From: Polytrichum commune
Taxonomy: Eukaryota; Streptophyta; Polytrichopsida; Polytrichales; Polytrichaceae
DNA: 64,000 bases
Direction of reading: 5' to 3'
Assembly (NCBI GenBank): GCA_950295325.1
Contig: OX485804.1
Span: 24,988,001 to 25,052,000 of the forward strand
The notes beneath the pieces were generated by a model. It was not told where the DNA came from, ran no database searches, and saw nothing but the letters and a program-made list of their open reading frames with translations. Shown one piece after another: positions 11,650 to 24,719 of this stretch. A program made the translations under genes and the position numbers. Position 1 is the stretch's first letter; every line of letters starts with the position of its first letter.

Positions 11650-13500
11650 GTGAGTTAGCCATGGATTGGGTTATGGGCATGGTATCCTCGCAATACTCTT
11701 CCTCCTCTCAGAATATTTCAAAGATCTTTCAAACTCACGACGTAGAAAAACCAAACAATTGTTGAAACGTCTTGCGCAACATGGCAGTGGATGAGAGAAA
11801 TCAAAGAACCCATCACATTAAATTGACATTGCCATAAAGAGCTCACCACAGAGCTTGCAAAGCCGGCTCGCAATTGAACTTGGGGCCTCAACATCGTAGC
11901 CACAAATGGGGAACAACTGTGTGCATAAGATGATGTTTGAAAGATGTGGTAAAATAACAAAGCCTCGTTGACTTGAGAGATTGACAAATGGAATGAAAGG
12001 GAACAAAATGTGACAAGAGTTCAATCAATGTGGACACCACGAAGAGAATGTGGGCAATTGCTCTGTCAACCTTCCAATCATGAACAAAACGTGGAAATCC
12101 TTTAGCAGAATGTGGCAAGTGTCGAGTCTCTTGAGTTAAATGATTTGGATTATATTGGCTCACATTACTGCAATCCCAAAAATCCATGGAATTGTACTAA
12201 ACTTGTGTGCTACTAGTCAATCCTCATATCTACGTGATTCATGTTGCTTTTTCAAGGTCTATCTAAGCGCCCAACATCAATCTCAAGGGGGGCAACAATC
12301 TAATAACCAGCTGTTTGCAATTAATTTGCATAACTACCAAAATGCACAAGAATTCCTTCCATTGTGCTTGCAGACATTCCCATGACTTCACAACGCTGGC
12401 TAATTGTCAACAAATCATGGTCCATAATAGAAGATGACATGGTGGCATAAATAAGTTGTATTAGAATCGGCCAATATGACAAGCACACCCAAATGCACAC
12501 AAGCTCACATGAATTGAAGACTCGAACTAGGATATCAGACCATCTGCTAGAGCCAAAGGCATGAATGCCCAGTATGTATTCAAACCTTTGGTGGCAGTAA
12601 AGCAACCAACCCTAATTCAATAACGAATCTACTAATGAGGGAGCCAATGCTTCAAAGTGGCCTCTAAATTCCCTGTCGAATCCACTTACGAACAAGGGTA
12701 ACGCTTCGAAGTGGCCACATGTGGTTTCTTGCAGCGGCATGCATTTAAACCCGAACTAAAGCTCAGCAAAAACGGGAGCGGGGATTACCTCATACCGAAG
12801 TCGTGAAAGGAGAAAATCCGCGAAAGGTTGAAACTCTCACGTGGGTTTGTTGAGACGCCGCTTGCGGCACCCTCACAGGAAGCTAGCCTCGCCGCCATGT
12901 ACCCTTGATGCCAATCCACCGCCTCTAGACGACTGCTGACATGAATTCATGCTTCCCCTTTGATAATGCACACAAGACCAACACCCTCGCTCCCGCAAAA
13001 GAACTAACGAAACGACGAGCATGGGGCGAGCCCCCACAAACAGACAACATTGATAGAAACGTTTGGATTTTTCAAAAACTCTCTGCAACCATGTCTTGGG
13101 TTTTCCATCGAAGAGCTGCCCTGCCCGATCATCACCTCTCAGTCCCGAATTCAACTTAAAAAACTACTTTAATGGATCGCCCACCGGGGTCCTTGGTTTC
13201 GGTTAGCTGCTCCCGACTCGATCGGTTACAGGACATGAGCAAGCAATGAGTAATGTCTAGTCCATGTTAAGCATTTTCTACCGGTCACCAACCCATTTTC
13301 GGTCCCCCAACCACCACGTGCGGCGAGGCCCTAGTTTTGTGTTGATTGCACGCAAGGTTAGCGGGTCTTAAGTGGACACTTTCTCCCTCCACCCACTTCA
13401 CACTGACACAATTAGTGCGAGATGATTAGCAAATCCCAGTTGTGCCAGTCACCACATTTCTCATAATCTCTGTTGTCAAGATCCTCTTAACTTAGTTAAG
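11650..13500. other. No recognised gene; part may belong to the PIF element
   Basis: Many short minus-strand frames (11,718-12,187, 12,321-12,605, 12,873-13,154) are mutually overlapping or lack known features. The part from about 12,700 to 13,350 is richer in GC. I could not place a terminal repeat. Confidence 0.35.
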
Positions 13501-13504
13501 AATT

Positions 13505-13687
13505 ATTCACACAGGTCCAGTGATTGGGTTACATGTTGACATCCTTCGGTTTTTCTATATCAATTTGAGGTGTATTCCACAAATTCCTCTAAAGTGATCA
13601 GTAATTCTCCTGAAGTCTTGACCTTCAACTGGTTATTTCTCAAACTCAACCGGTTAATCTGTAATTGACTGTCGGTTCTCCCCAATC
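13505..13687 (+). repeat. CCGGTT repeat family, copy 1
   Basis: Same orientation as 28,099: TTACATGTTG, then CTCCTGAAGTCTTGACCTTC, then ACTCAACCGGTTAATCTG, then GTCGGTTCTCCCC. The left end is diverged. Confidence 0.7.
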
Positions 13688-14165
13688 ATCGCACAAGGTC
13701 CCCCCTTCCCCCCAATTGTGTTGATTATATTACGTGGAATGGTTAACAAAAATTGAACATCAAGCTCAATCTCATTCCAACACGTGCCTTCTTGATTCCG
13801 CTTCTTAGATTCATGCTCAATCATACACTGCTCAAATATAGGCGTTCGTTTATGATAATAAACCAAATTAGGCACAGTATAGATTACCCTATCTATTTTA
13901 GCAATGCACCAAATACCTTCTTGTTCTTTTTGTTGGGGCTCCCCCTCTTCAACTATGTTAAGTACTCTCAAAAAGCATGGTTGATGCAACCAAAAATAAA
14001 TAAAATTAATTAACTGAAAATATATATATATCTTCTTCACACCATATGTATGGAAGGTGCATGTTCTTTGTGACTCACATGAGTGGCAATTGATGTGGGT
14101 TCTTCTGTATTATTGTGGTCAAGACCGATTGGACAATTTAGTGGATAGTTGTTCACAGTCACTCA

Positions 14166-14715
14166 AGGGCTATTTACATCATGGACCACGAAGTTGTCCC
14201 ATCTCAGAGGGCATTTTCCCATGGTCACACTTTCATGGTCTGATTTCTAAAAAAATGCAATTTTAAACCCTTCAAGGCCCTTGACCAGGTGTAAACCAAA
14301 CATGGACCAAGAGTAGTGACCATGCACCAAAAAGTGGATGTGCTAACTTTTTTAATACATGTCCAAAAAGGGCAATTTTGAGAATTTTCTTCATGTTAAT
14401 CTTCTCCCCTTCTTTCCTCATAACTATGAAAATGTTTGGCAACCCAAGAAAATAAAAAAATGAAAATAAAACGGCATTTCTCTGCCATGGTCTTTGACAT
14501 TTGTAGCTAGAGAGGTTATATTTCCTCTCCCATCGCAAGACTTGTTGGACCATAAAAATGGATAATACATGCCTTAAAATAGGCCTTTTGGGGGCCTCAA
14601 GTTCCATGTTCACTCTTACATTTTTTTCTTGATGAAAATTGAAGTGGTCTTGGGACGAGTTCAACGGCCAATCATAGTAAGGGACGACTTCATGGTGCAT
14701 GATGTAAACAACCCC
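14166..14715. mobile_element. Harbinger-like MITE, TSD TCA, GTTTACATCATGG ends
   Basis: The left end is AGGGCTATTTACATCATGG; the right end, read inward, is GGGGTTGTTTACATCATG. A 3-bp duplication TCA lies at 14163-14165 and 14716-14718. It is a short (550 bp) relative of the 3.4-kb element at 58,943, with matching terminal 150-190 bp. The long minus-strand open frame inside is not a gene. Confidence 0.8.
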
Positions 14716-14718
14716 TCA

Positions 14719-16695
14719 AATCAATTGTTATTGCAATGATATAGCGAAGTCAAAAAAAACATTTGAAAACTTGAGGCCTATAAATAACACCCTAGACTTC
14801 AGACATTAAATAATTTCTCGGGATGACTATGAGGAACATAACATTATTAAGTAGTTGTAAGCCTTAACAATATGACCATAGAACGTTGGGAGCTCAGTTT
14901 GAATCTAAGTCTTCATGCACAAAGTTTGTGCATCCCATGGTTATATCCTCAGGGTCCACGGAATGAACACACATTGTTTAGTGATGTTATGAAATTCTTT
15001 GAGGGGAATTAATTGACATGAATTCCATGAAACTGCAAAGGCTCACACCTTGGTACTATGGACATTAGGTGCCTCAATATACTTATACCATCGTGGGTGA
15101 CAAAGGGCACAGATAACCTCCATTGAATTGTTGAAATGTCAAAGGTCAACAACAAATTCTTGTTTCCTTAAATTCGTTACAGCCAAAGTTTTGTGGTAGG
15201 CATGTACGTTGAATGTGAAAACATTGGAAATGCCTATCACTTGAACTCTTTTTATTTCTTAACTAATTTGACTCTACTAGCATCCAAGTCAATCAGTCCA
15301 ATGAGATTAAGGTTGGATGAATCAACCTTGCATCTATAGGGGGTAGGTCTTTAGTGGACTCTCCTACACGGTTAACACAAATCCCAAGGCATCGGGTGGT
15401 ATTTAGGGCATGCGTATGCTTGTGATCAAGGATCGTGACTAGCATCTTGTAAATTCTCTCACTAGTTGACATGGTAGTCTCACTTTGCTTCACATTAGGA
15501 CCTCAAATATAATATTGACCAAGTTAGAGAACATATGGAAAAAGTGACTTAAATTCTTGCATGTCTTCAAATAAATTTGTTTAAGATCACCTAAAATTTG
15601 TTCCAAACCAAGGTCCATGACGATGACAAACTCTAGACCTTTTTTCCTTGAATCCCTTGATGACTTGTGTAAACAAGCCCATAGTGCGGCTACTTATTTA
15701 TGTGGTCCAGCCCCCACAAGCACGTCGTTTCGACAATTAGTTTAAATCAGAGGAGCCCTTCGGGTTGGGTTAGGTGGTGCATTTTTCTCCGCTCTCGTTA
15801 CGCTCTATGTGGTAGTGTGGCAAGTTTGAGAAGTGTCTCCACTTACATAACCATAACTGAACCAATACTATTGATTGTTCAAACCATTTCAAACAAAGTA
15901 GCAAATATTTCATTCAGTGCCGGGCATGGGCATCAACCCATGCCGGGAGGCCTAGCTACAAAGCAAGCTCGTGCCATGCCACACTAGGACAACCCAGCCC
16001 GTTGCCTCCCCGGCCAAGACCACCAGCTAGTTGGGCCTAGCTGCCCCACTATAACCAGGGTATCACCACACATGACGTATCGAAGGGTTCGCGAGAGAAT
16101 GACCTCCATGACATAATCGATGGGTAGAAAGAGAGCGAGAGAGAGAAAGAAACTAATAATGGCCGTTTGTGGCTCCATGAGTTGAGAGGCATGAGGGCTC
16201 CGCGTCCCCTCCAAGTGGGCATGTCACAAGGGACACGGTCACGGCTGTCTCTTGTTCATGATTCAATTTGGCATTGGCAGTTGCCAGGCGGCTTTCATCT
16301 CCAAAAGAGAAAAAGGAAAACAAAAGTACACAAGTTCATCAGGATCGCGTAAAACTATGTGGGTTTCTCTTCCACTAGCTCTTTGTAGAATGGTAAAGTG
16401 AGTCTGGGCCACCAAGTAGTGTGTGGCAGGAGCCAGTTGTTCCTTGACTTAATTCCTATTTAGTATTATTTTTTCTTCTTCTTAACAAAGAGCTTCTTGA
16501 TGAACTTCATGAGATCTGCACTTTTTGTGTGAAAGATATTGCCCTGCACAGTTATACATGTTTATCTCATGTACACGGAGAGCAATCATGTAGATCCACT
16601 GCACAGTAAAAAGGCATGCATTAAGCTATAATAAAGCAGCTGCAGTGGGAACTGGGCACGAGGCATATTGAGAGGCCACATACTGTGTATTCCAG
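14719..16695. other. No gene seen
   Basis: AT-rich to about 15,870, then a GC-richer part to about 16,360 with a GAGA-rich tract near 16,130-16,155. Open frames near 15,293, 15,700 and 15,984 have no recognisable features. Confidence 0.4.
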
Positions 16696-16696
16696 T

Positions 16697-17070
16697 GCCC
16701 AGGAAGTTTGTGGGCATATATAAGCTTAGTCCTCGTGATTCTAAATCCAACTGGTTACATGTTAGACATCTTCCGGTTTTGCTTTCATTCATTTGAGGTA
16801 TATTCCATAGATTCCTCTAAAATGATCGGTGATTCTCTTTAAGTCTCCAACTTCAACCGGTTATTACTCATGCCCTGATCACACCAAATTTTTTGTCCGG
16901 TTCTAGCCGTGAAATTGGTGGGGATTATGTTCAAAATTAGTTGTTGGCCCACCACTTTTCACACTATTACAGTTGGAGATGCCAACAGATGGTGTCAGCA
17001 ATGGCCGGTGTGATTAGCCCCTCAAACTCAACCAGTTCATCTGTAACTAACTGCCGGTTCTTCCCGGACA
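16697..17070 (+). repeat. CCGGTT repeat family, copy 2, with insertion
   Basis: Begins GCCCAGGAAGTTTGTGGGCA and ends TGCCGGTTCTTCCCGG. Family sequence is interrupted at about 16,880-17,020 by unrelated bases containing a short inverted region. Confidence 0.65.
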
Positions 17071-17979
17071 TAGTTGTATTCCGACTCCACTATGGAAGGA
17101 GGTCGATGGGTTTTTAAATGGTTACCTTCTTTGCCTAAGTTGGCCCCGTTCTCCTCGGATATGAAACACACAACCAAGTTAGTACTACATGGTTTGGCAA
17201 ATCCAAATTGAGGTTGTAGTCCCTTTCCTCATAATATTCGGAGCTCATATAAATATCTTATTCATTACCAAAGTGTGCTCATTAAGTGGTCATATATGTA
17301 CCCCCTCCCCAATTATGTTGATTCATGAGCCTAGAATGATTATCATGTTTTGAGCAAGTAGTCCAATCTGTTTTATACACATGGCATTTTGGTACCCATT
17401 CTCAGAGCCACACCTGACCAAACATCACTCCATTATAGTTGTCTGCTTAAGAGAAGTACCCAAATTAGGCATGTCTACTTTATAGTCTGGGAACAACTTT
17501 TTTAAAGTTCAAAACTCAAGGTTAGAAACTCTTCAACTTGATTGTGGAGATTTCTATGAATATCAAGCTTGTTTAAGTTGACTCATACTGAATGTGAAGG
17601 ATAAAGACAATTCTAAAGAAAGTTAACCGTTGTTGTGGGCCCCATAATTTTTGTTTTTATATTTTTCATTTTTGCATCAAACCTTGGCCATTCTAGATTG
17701 ATAAATATATGATAAGGTGTGTGGTGTTATTTGGTGTGTTTGTCTTGTTCTCCACCTTCTTTGATTAGAGTCAATTTTTCAAGATTGTATTGTATTAGAA
17801 AATCTTTGACAAAAACATCAACAAAGACACACCAAATAAGAAACATCAACAAAAACATGTGTCTTTGTGATGTTTGTTCTTTGATCCTCACCTAACCACA
17901 CACCAATTAAATATCGGTGTTGGATTAAGAACGATACCCAAATAATGCCCACATATTTGACACCTTAAAGAACTTCTTG
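17071..17979. other. No gene seen
   Basis: AT-rich intergenic sequence. A short ACATCAACAAAGACACACC-like motif is repeated near 17,815-17,860. Confidence 0.35.
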
Positions 17980-18335
17980 GGGCCATCTGCACACATGAAC
18001 CAAGGGCCATGACCATGTTATTATGAGGGCCATTGACTCTCATCCAAAGGTTGTACCAATTGTCTAAGGCTCTTGACTCTAACATGGTATGCCATAATTT
18101 GCGTCAACCTACCTCTTGGAGGTGAGCTTGACGCAAATTCTAGCAAACCATGAAACATTATCCATAGTCTACCATGTAGGAGTCCATGTAAACTTTCATC
18201 TGTGACAATTTCCTTGGAGCCTTAGGGTTCACCTTTTCGTGTGAAGTAAACTTGGATGGTCTCATCCTTTTTGACCAATGAGAGATCTTAAAATGCAATG
18301 ATCTCGAGCCTTCAATCTTGTGTGTGAAGTGGCCC
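17980..18335. mobile_element. Harbinger-like MITE of the GGGCCACTTCACACACG family, TSD TTG
   Basis: Ends GGGCCATCTGCACACATGAA and GTGTGAAGTGGCCC. A 3-bp duplication TTG lies at 17977-17979 and 18336-18338. The interior matches 32,691-33,154 and 63,513 onward in order. Confidence 0.8.
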
Positions 18336-18479
18336 TTGTTGACCCCAACAACATCGCAAGGAGGATGGGGACTTTTGGTCACTCGCCCATGACATACAAT
18401 TCATCTTTGTCTTGGGCATGTGAATAATGTATAAATGTTTTCCTTTCATAGATGAACGTCATGTCATGCAAATGGTATG

Positions 18480-19275
18480 TATAATGTAGGCAAATAGTTG
18501 GTTTGGCACACATGTGCCGAAAAATTAGTTTATTTTCCAAAATTTGGTCTTGCACTTTAAACTATTAATTAAAAGAAATCAACATTTTTTAATGAATTTT
18601 TACCAAATTTGGTTTTTTCAATAATGCCAACACAACAATATGGTTCAACAATAAGTAGTATGTATTTACAACACATAGTGAATGATTTGCAAGATGTGAA
18701 AGAAAAACCCGTCATATAAGTAGAGTGGGAGTAGTGTTCACAATTCATGTGGGATATGTAAACTTGAGAGATGAAGCCTTGATAGTCCTCTTGTATGCAT
18801 TTGTTCATATGTTTTGTATAACAACTTAAAACTCCAAAACTCTTGTTGGATGTGGTACTATATTTAATTTTCTAAGTTTTCTTAGCTGCACAACTCTAAA
18901 ATTAGTTATTTTCTTTGCTCAATCAACCTCCAAAAATCTGCCCATAACACAATTTCTCTCCAAATCTTCTTTTTCTTTGAAAACTTGTTGAGATTTGTTC
19001 ATATCTTTTGCACAAGAACCTTCAATTACAACAATTTTTTGTTGGAGGTGGTGATGTGTGATTATGCAAATTTTCTTAGTTAAACACTTCTTCAAAAAGA
19101 ATGTTTTTCTTTTCACAATCAAGCTTCAAAAACTTGTTCATAACCCATTGTCTCTTCAAACTCCTCACTTCTTGAAAATGCTTGCTAAAATTTGTTCATA
19201 TCTTTTGCATGAAAGATTCAAATTGCAAATTTCTTCATGAAGGTCGTACTTTGATTTAGCAACTTTTCTTAATTG
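18480..19275. repeat. Tandem repeat, period about 195 bp, about three copies
   Basis: TTTGTTCATATCTTTTGCA-type motifs occur near 18,799, 18,994 and 19,191, with similar sequence after each. The left part (ACATGTGCCGAAAAATTAG) and CCCATATG-like pieces resemble the 4,881-5,819 element interior and 170-610. Confidence 0.6.
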
Positions 19276-22085
19276 GACACAATTCCAAATAAGTGGATCT
19301 TTTATGCAGAATCGAGGTCTGACAATTTATCAAGGACAGAGACCAAGCTCTTATTACATAGTCTTGCAATTTGATGGTAATCCATATTTGCGATGACTAA
19401 GGATAACCGGAAATATGAAGTGAACTCCTTCTCTATCTAATCTCCTACAATGAACTATTAACACAATATGGCTTGTGTAGAGTGGAAATTTATCATATTC
19501 TTACAATTGTGTAGAGGTACATAAAAGTAATTATGGCAAAATGTGTCTATTATTTCCAAAATAATCAAGTGCTCATTCTTATAATAATTTGGTGTTGAAC
19601 CGGCTATCTGGCTATGGTAATTTGAAACTCTTGTCACATTGTGGACTACTAATGAGCATACTCACTAGATTTCATGTTCATTGTTGAATGTTCACGAAGA
19701 ATGTCCAATCATTTCGTTTCTAGACATCTCCTTGTCTAGTTCCCCTTTTCCAAATTTGTGTTTTATCCTACCTTATCCATCCATTGATGCACTTCACCTT
19801 GCCAAGTTATTAATGCATACTCATTCAACTCAACCTCATGAATAGAAATTACATGTGATATATAAAAATGACACTTCAAAATTGCATAGTGCATATATTA
19901 TTGTTTGCGACTAATTTCGTAGGTGAATAGTTGGTCCAACATTTGTGTCAAAGAGGTTTTTTTATTTTTTTATTTTTTTATTTTTTTATCTGCGGCATTG
20001 AGGTTTGAAAATATTTTGATTATATAGACCACATTCTACATAGTCTTTGTACATTCACGTTGACCCACACATTTTGTGTCGGACTTACATTAATCTTAAC
20101 TACAAGGTAACTCCTTCTCTATCTATCGTTTGACAATGAATTACCTCTTATCTTATGTAGAGTGGTGACTTTGGTCATACACTTGAATATACGAGAACAC
20201 AAAACACTAGAACTTGGATATAAGTATCATCGGTTCTTACTACAAAATATTGATGGTAATTATCACAATCGTACACTTTCTAGTAATGCCCACATTTAAC
20301 AACAACAATTATCTTAAGTTTTACATATGGTAATTTCCATATTGACTATAATAATTACCAAGACCATTTATTGTTGGTGAAGACTGATAGTGAGAGTTGG
20401 TACTCTAGCTTATTTCGAACAAGATATAACATATGGAACATCACATTGTCCTCTCCCATTTTTGACAAAACTTTGTCAAGGGGCTCTCTAGGAAAATATG
20501 ATAGGCCCATGATGAACACAAGTTTGTCAATCCAATCAAAAATCATGACATGTGTCGTATTTTGAGGATTATGTCATTTTTGTGTCAAAGGCCGTGTTCA
20601 AATGACCCTTACCGCTAAGAGTTGGTCCTGTTGAAGTGGTTTTTGCGTGCTAGTATCTTTTTGACTAGATATACACTCATGACTCAAGCAAATTAAACAC
20701 AATGAATCCAACTTCAACGCTGCAACTTGAACTACTTGGCAAACAATTTTCATTGTGTTGGGTCTAGGAGTTTGGGCAAAGGTGATGAGAAATGGTCATC
20801 ACCCAAAGAAATACATGGTGCAATTTATCTCTTCAAGAAAAGTATTGTATATGGAGTAGAAGTAGCATAGTGTCAATAAAACCCCGAAACAATAGCTATA
20901 TGTAAAATCATATTCTACAAATGCCATTAAAGTAGGTTTACATTTTCTAGCGTAATGTGTGCATAATGCATTTCAAAATACCCCCCCCCCCACACACACA
21001 CAATACATGTAGTGGAGATGGATGAAAATTGATAGGTTTGTGTCAAATTATTGTTGTATTCTAAATGAGTCATGACATGTATGAAAATATGATTCCATGC
21101 TTTGTTGTGTGGAAATTTATCTTGCATGGGGACAATCTATCCCATTGGAGCCATGGATGTGAGGTAGGAATATCATAACCCGTTAATGACCACTAGTGGT
21201 GCACTAGACTAAGGACAAAGTGGTTCTTGTGCGGACCCAAAATGGCTAATTGGAAAAGTGATGGCCCAAAAAGAACGCATTGCTAGATGGGATTCAATGA
21301 TTGGCTAGATAGGTGTTGTTTCACACCACTTGCGATCACTTTTGAGTGCCATTAGGTTAACCGTTGTGCATGTCTTTGTATGTAGAGTAGAATATTCTGA
21401 TGTTTAGATTAGGGAGACTCTATCATACAAGTAGGAGGTTTGACTTACTTGCCTCTTTGAAAGAATGTAACCAATTATTTACAAGGAATAAAATTACAAA
21501 ACAACTTGCATTCCTCGTCATTTCCTCTTCTCCATCTCTGAAAAATATTGCACAAAATTCCAAGCCACTCGTTCTAGTTGAATCACCTTATTTTCACAAG
21601 TTGTGGTATTCCAACCTTATCCATGCTTTGTTTTTCAACTCACACCAAACCTCTTTGTATCCTGGTAGTAAAGTACATTTGATTTTCATTTCTATCGTGA
21701 TTGCTTACGGATAAATAAACAAAGTTAGAGGTCTTGTGATATGATTCTGATCCAAGGTAAATTGTATGGATAAAGAGGCAACCTAATTGCACATGTTATT
21801 GTAGTTCAAGATTAGTGTGAGCCACATTGATTATTTTTTGGGAGGAAATTGATGTGGATGAATATTTTATTTTATACTACTTTTGTCTAATCGGACAATT
21901 TAGTGGAGTTGCCGTGAACTTGCGTGAGTTAAATGAACTTGGTTGCACCTATGAAACGGAGGAGCTGACAATGAGGAAAATGTCAAAGATACATGTCCCC
22001 TAAATTTCCTCGGTGGGGGGGATTCCGAGGCTCCCCATTGGCTTTGGCTGGGCTGTAAAGTAGAGGGTGCAACTAAATACCTCAC
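19276..22085. other. No gene seen
   Basis: AT-rich. Contains a (TTTTTTTA)n low-complexity tract near 19,960-19,990, an 11-base C-run at 20,981-20,991, and a TTGTATGGATAAAGAGGCAA stretch near 21,763 that matches the TGTGCAATTAGGTTGCC family. No recognisable coding sequence. Confidence 0.4.
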
Positions 22086-22087
22086 TA

Positions 22088-22303
22088 CACTAAATATGAT
22101 ATTTAGTGTGACTTCCTATATGTAATTACGCAATGCTATAACTATCTATTGTGCATCTCATTTTTTACCAACCATGGTTGAATTGGTTGTTTGCACACTA
22201 CAGAACATTAACATCTTTACTTGGTAAAAAATACGTTAGTAGTAAAAGGATATAGGAACATGTAACTCCGAACAATAAGTCACATTAAATATCATATTTA
22301 GTG
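22088..22303. mobile_element. MITE of the CACTAAATATGATATTTAGTG family
   Basis: Inverted ends CACTAAATATGATATTTAGT continue into GTGTGACTT at both sides; the left flank is TA. Each end is itself a palindrome. Size 216 bp, no coding sequence. The interior is similar to 27,629-27,835. Confidence 0.8.
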
Positions 22304-22322
22304 AACTAAGTTATGGTAATTA

Positions 22323-22660
22323 GGGCCGCTTCACACTATGGCTGAAGGTCAAGAGGCCATTGATCTCCACCGATCAGATTGCAAGAACCCAAATTCGACC
22401 TCTCGACTTCTCACACTAGAGACCAAAGTCCAAAGGCCATCACTCTCCAAAATGCTTACATGGTAGTAACTTACTCGTGGGAACTCATGGCAAAGGTTTG
22501 GACTTTGGGCGTGACCTTTGGAGGCTTCACACTATGCCCGGCCGAAGGCTCCAATTCCTATATGTTATTGGTTAATTTCAGCCCATTTCTTTGGACTCTC
22601 AACAAAGTTTGGTCATTCAATCCCACAACCATAGTGGACGGCCATAATGTGAAGCAACCC
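22323..22660. mobile_element. Harbinger-like MITE, GGGCCGCTTCACACTATGGC ends, TSD TTA
   Basis: The left end is GGGCCGCTTCACACTATGGC; the right end reads inward GGGTTGCTTCACATTATGGC. TTA lies at 22320-22322 and 22661-22663. Same family as 58,349-58,920. The 123-residue open frame (22,379-22,750) crosses the right boundary and is spurious. Confidence 0.82.
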
Positions 22661-22697
22661 TTAGAATCACACCAACTAGTTGAGAAGGTCAAGACTA

Positions 22698-23088
22698 CAC
22701 TAAATATTGTATTTCATGTCACCAATTCTATTTGTCTTGCTCCATACTAATTGTAAAACTGCCCGTGTAGTGTCACCAACACTAAATGTAAACCTAACAT
22801 TCTCTGACATTCCTTGATTAAAAAAACAAATTGGGGCATCCCAGAGTCACGATGTTGCAGCTACTGTCACTTACTAAGTGAGTTTAGGGTCATCACATTC
22901 CAATTACCCATCATAGTATTGCATTACATAAAGGGTTTAATGCAAAATATATCAAACTTTGTAAGTATTGCATTACATAGATGTAAGTTGTGATGACGTT
23001 GCTTGTAAACTTATTCTTAAGAAGTGTCATTTGAACCGTAACCACAACAACATAAACTACCATACGACACTAAATACAATATTCGGTG
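22698..23088. mobile_element. TA-flanked element of the CACTAAATA family
   Basis: The left end CACTAAATATTGTATTTCAT is preceded by TA; the right end ATACAATATTCGGTG is followed by TA. The interior is unique within the window. Confidence 0.65.
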
Positions 23089-23229
23089 TAGTTGTCTACA
23101 TGTCTAGAATTGTCATGTTTGTTAGTCAACAAGATATTATTTGTCATTATCATAGGTGATTTCTTGAAGTGAGTGGATAAATAGATTGTTTTTATTCTTG
23201 TGAAGAAAAACAATAACAAGGTTTTCTAA

Positions 23230-23290
23230 TACGGTTTTTACTTGAGGTAATTTGCATGGGTAAAAAGGCAACCTAATTGCACAGACTTGG
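23230..23290 (+). repeat. Right end of the TGTGCAATTAGGTTGCC family
   Basis: TTGCATGGGTAAAAAGGCAA then CCTAATTGCACA matches the right ends at 37,286 and 40,132. A 12-base G-run is close by at 23,475-23,486. Confidence 0.55.
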
Positions 23291-23759
23291 GAGGAGGAGC
23301 ATGTATAAATCGGGGGTCCATAAGTTGTGTGGACATCAGTAAATATAGCGAGTCTTCTACTTTTCCTTTGTGATTTTAGTTGATAGTGTAATAGATAAGG
23401 CCCTTTGTGAATAAGGGCTCGTTTTAGGACGGGAAACCAATGGTCGATCCACATTTTTATTTTTGTTTTTTTTTGGGGGGGGGGGGCAACTCTAAGGGCC
23501 TTGTCAAACGTAAAGCTCTCCATAGAATTATACAATCGGGGATGTAATCAACAACTCATGTCCTCTAATGGAAATGATCCCTCCTTGTTTCCAATGGGTA
23601 ATTATGCACCGTAAGGGACCCCCCCAACTCAACACTATAAAATTCTTCGGAGGGCTTTACGGCTATGAAGAACACCCATACACGATGGCTAAATTTGAGC
23701 TTGACATCGTAAGGCGTTGGCAAAACCGAGGTACTTGACAAAGGAAGGGAATTCCACTA

Positions 23760-24162
23760 CACTAAAAAGGATTATTTAGTGTTTGATACGCTAGATACGA
23801 ACGCATACGCTAAATGTCAATAACCCTATGAAAGTAAGTAACATTAAATGTAAACTCAAACACTAAATATCAACTATGGTCGTATGTGGAAGTTACATGT
23901 TTGAATTTAGTGTTCACAAGGATATGAAAAAATTGACGTCGACTTCGGTAGACGCGAGATCAACGAACAAGAAGGCGGGGCGCCACGCCTAAAATCGCAA
24001 GTCCAGCAAAATTCATGCTTCACATGAAGGGAGGTGGCAATAGGGAAGGTAGCAACACATTTATGGCGAACACTAATTGTCAAAGAATGGAAAATTAGTG
24101 TTGAACAGGGTAAGGTGGTAACAACATCAAATAGAATCAAACACTAAATATCATATTTAGTA
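23760..24162. mobile_element. TA-flanked CACTAAATA element, opposite orientation to 37,339
   Basis: Begins CACTAAAAAGGATTATTTAG after TA and ends ATATCATATTTAGTA before TA. Both inner flanks match the element at 37,339-37,964 as its reverse complement. It lacks the palindromic insertion found there. Confidence 0.75.
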
Positions 24163-24169
24163 TACTATT

Positions 24170-24719
24170 TAGTTGGGCTGAACCAAATTACGTCATGATT
24201 GCACTAAAACGTTATATGTTTGACAAATTTCATTCGACGTTCAACGTCCACTCGAGGCTGATCTTTGTTGAGAAGCTGAGCCTAGCTGGAGGGGGTCCTC
24301 CACTTTTGGGCCCACTTGGACTACTTGGATGAATAATAAGACACAGGATTTGGTGCCAAATGAACTGGACTTTGGAGGCTATCCCATCCCATGTTGCACT
24401 TTCTTGAGAGGGTTGTCATGTTCTTGTTGTAGGTTTCCCCAATTTAGGAGGGTGGCAGCTACTTGTCAACCACTACCGTCGCCACGCTTAATAGCGTGAA
24501 CCACACTATTTATGGATGCTAGAATAGTATGGATGTTGGTCAAACCAATCTATCCCAATCTCTAATCGACCCATGTCTCCAATAGATTTGGGCAAACCAA
24601 CACCAGTATTACCTAACCGCCTCCAATACCGGTCCTTGGGGGCGGATATTAAACACTCCCCCCACAAACTTTCAGGGGGTGTCAGATCCGGGTTGGGGTA
24701 GCCCTTCATAAAGAAATCC
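24170..24719. other. No gene assigned; may contain 5' remains of the LINE
   Basis: No clear protein match. The following LINE endonuclease remnant starts without a visible N-terminus, so part of this stretch may be its decayed upstream sequence. Confidence 0.3.

Noticed and set aside
14272-14700. 142-residue minus-strand frame
   Set aside because: It lies entirely inside the Harbinger-like MITE at 14,166-14,715 and includes its terminal repeat.
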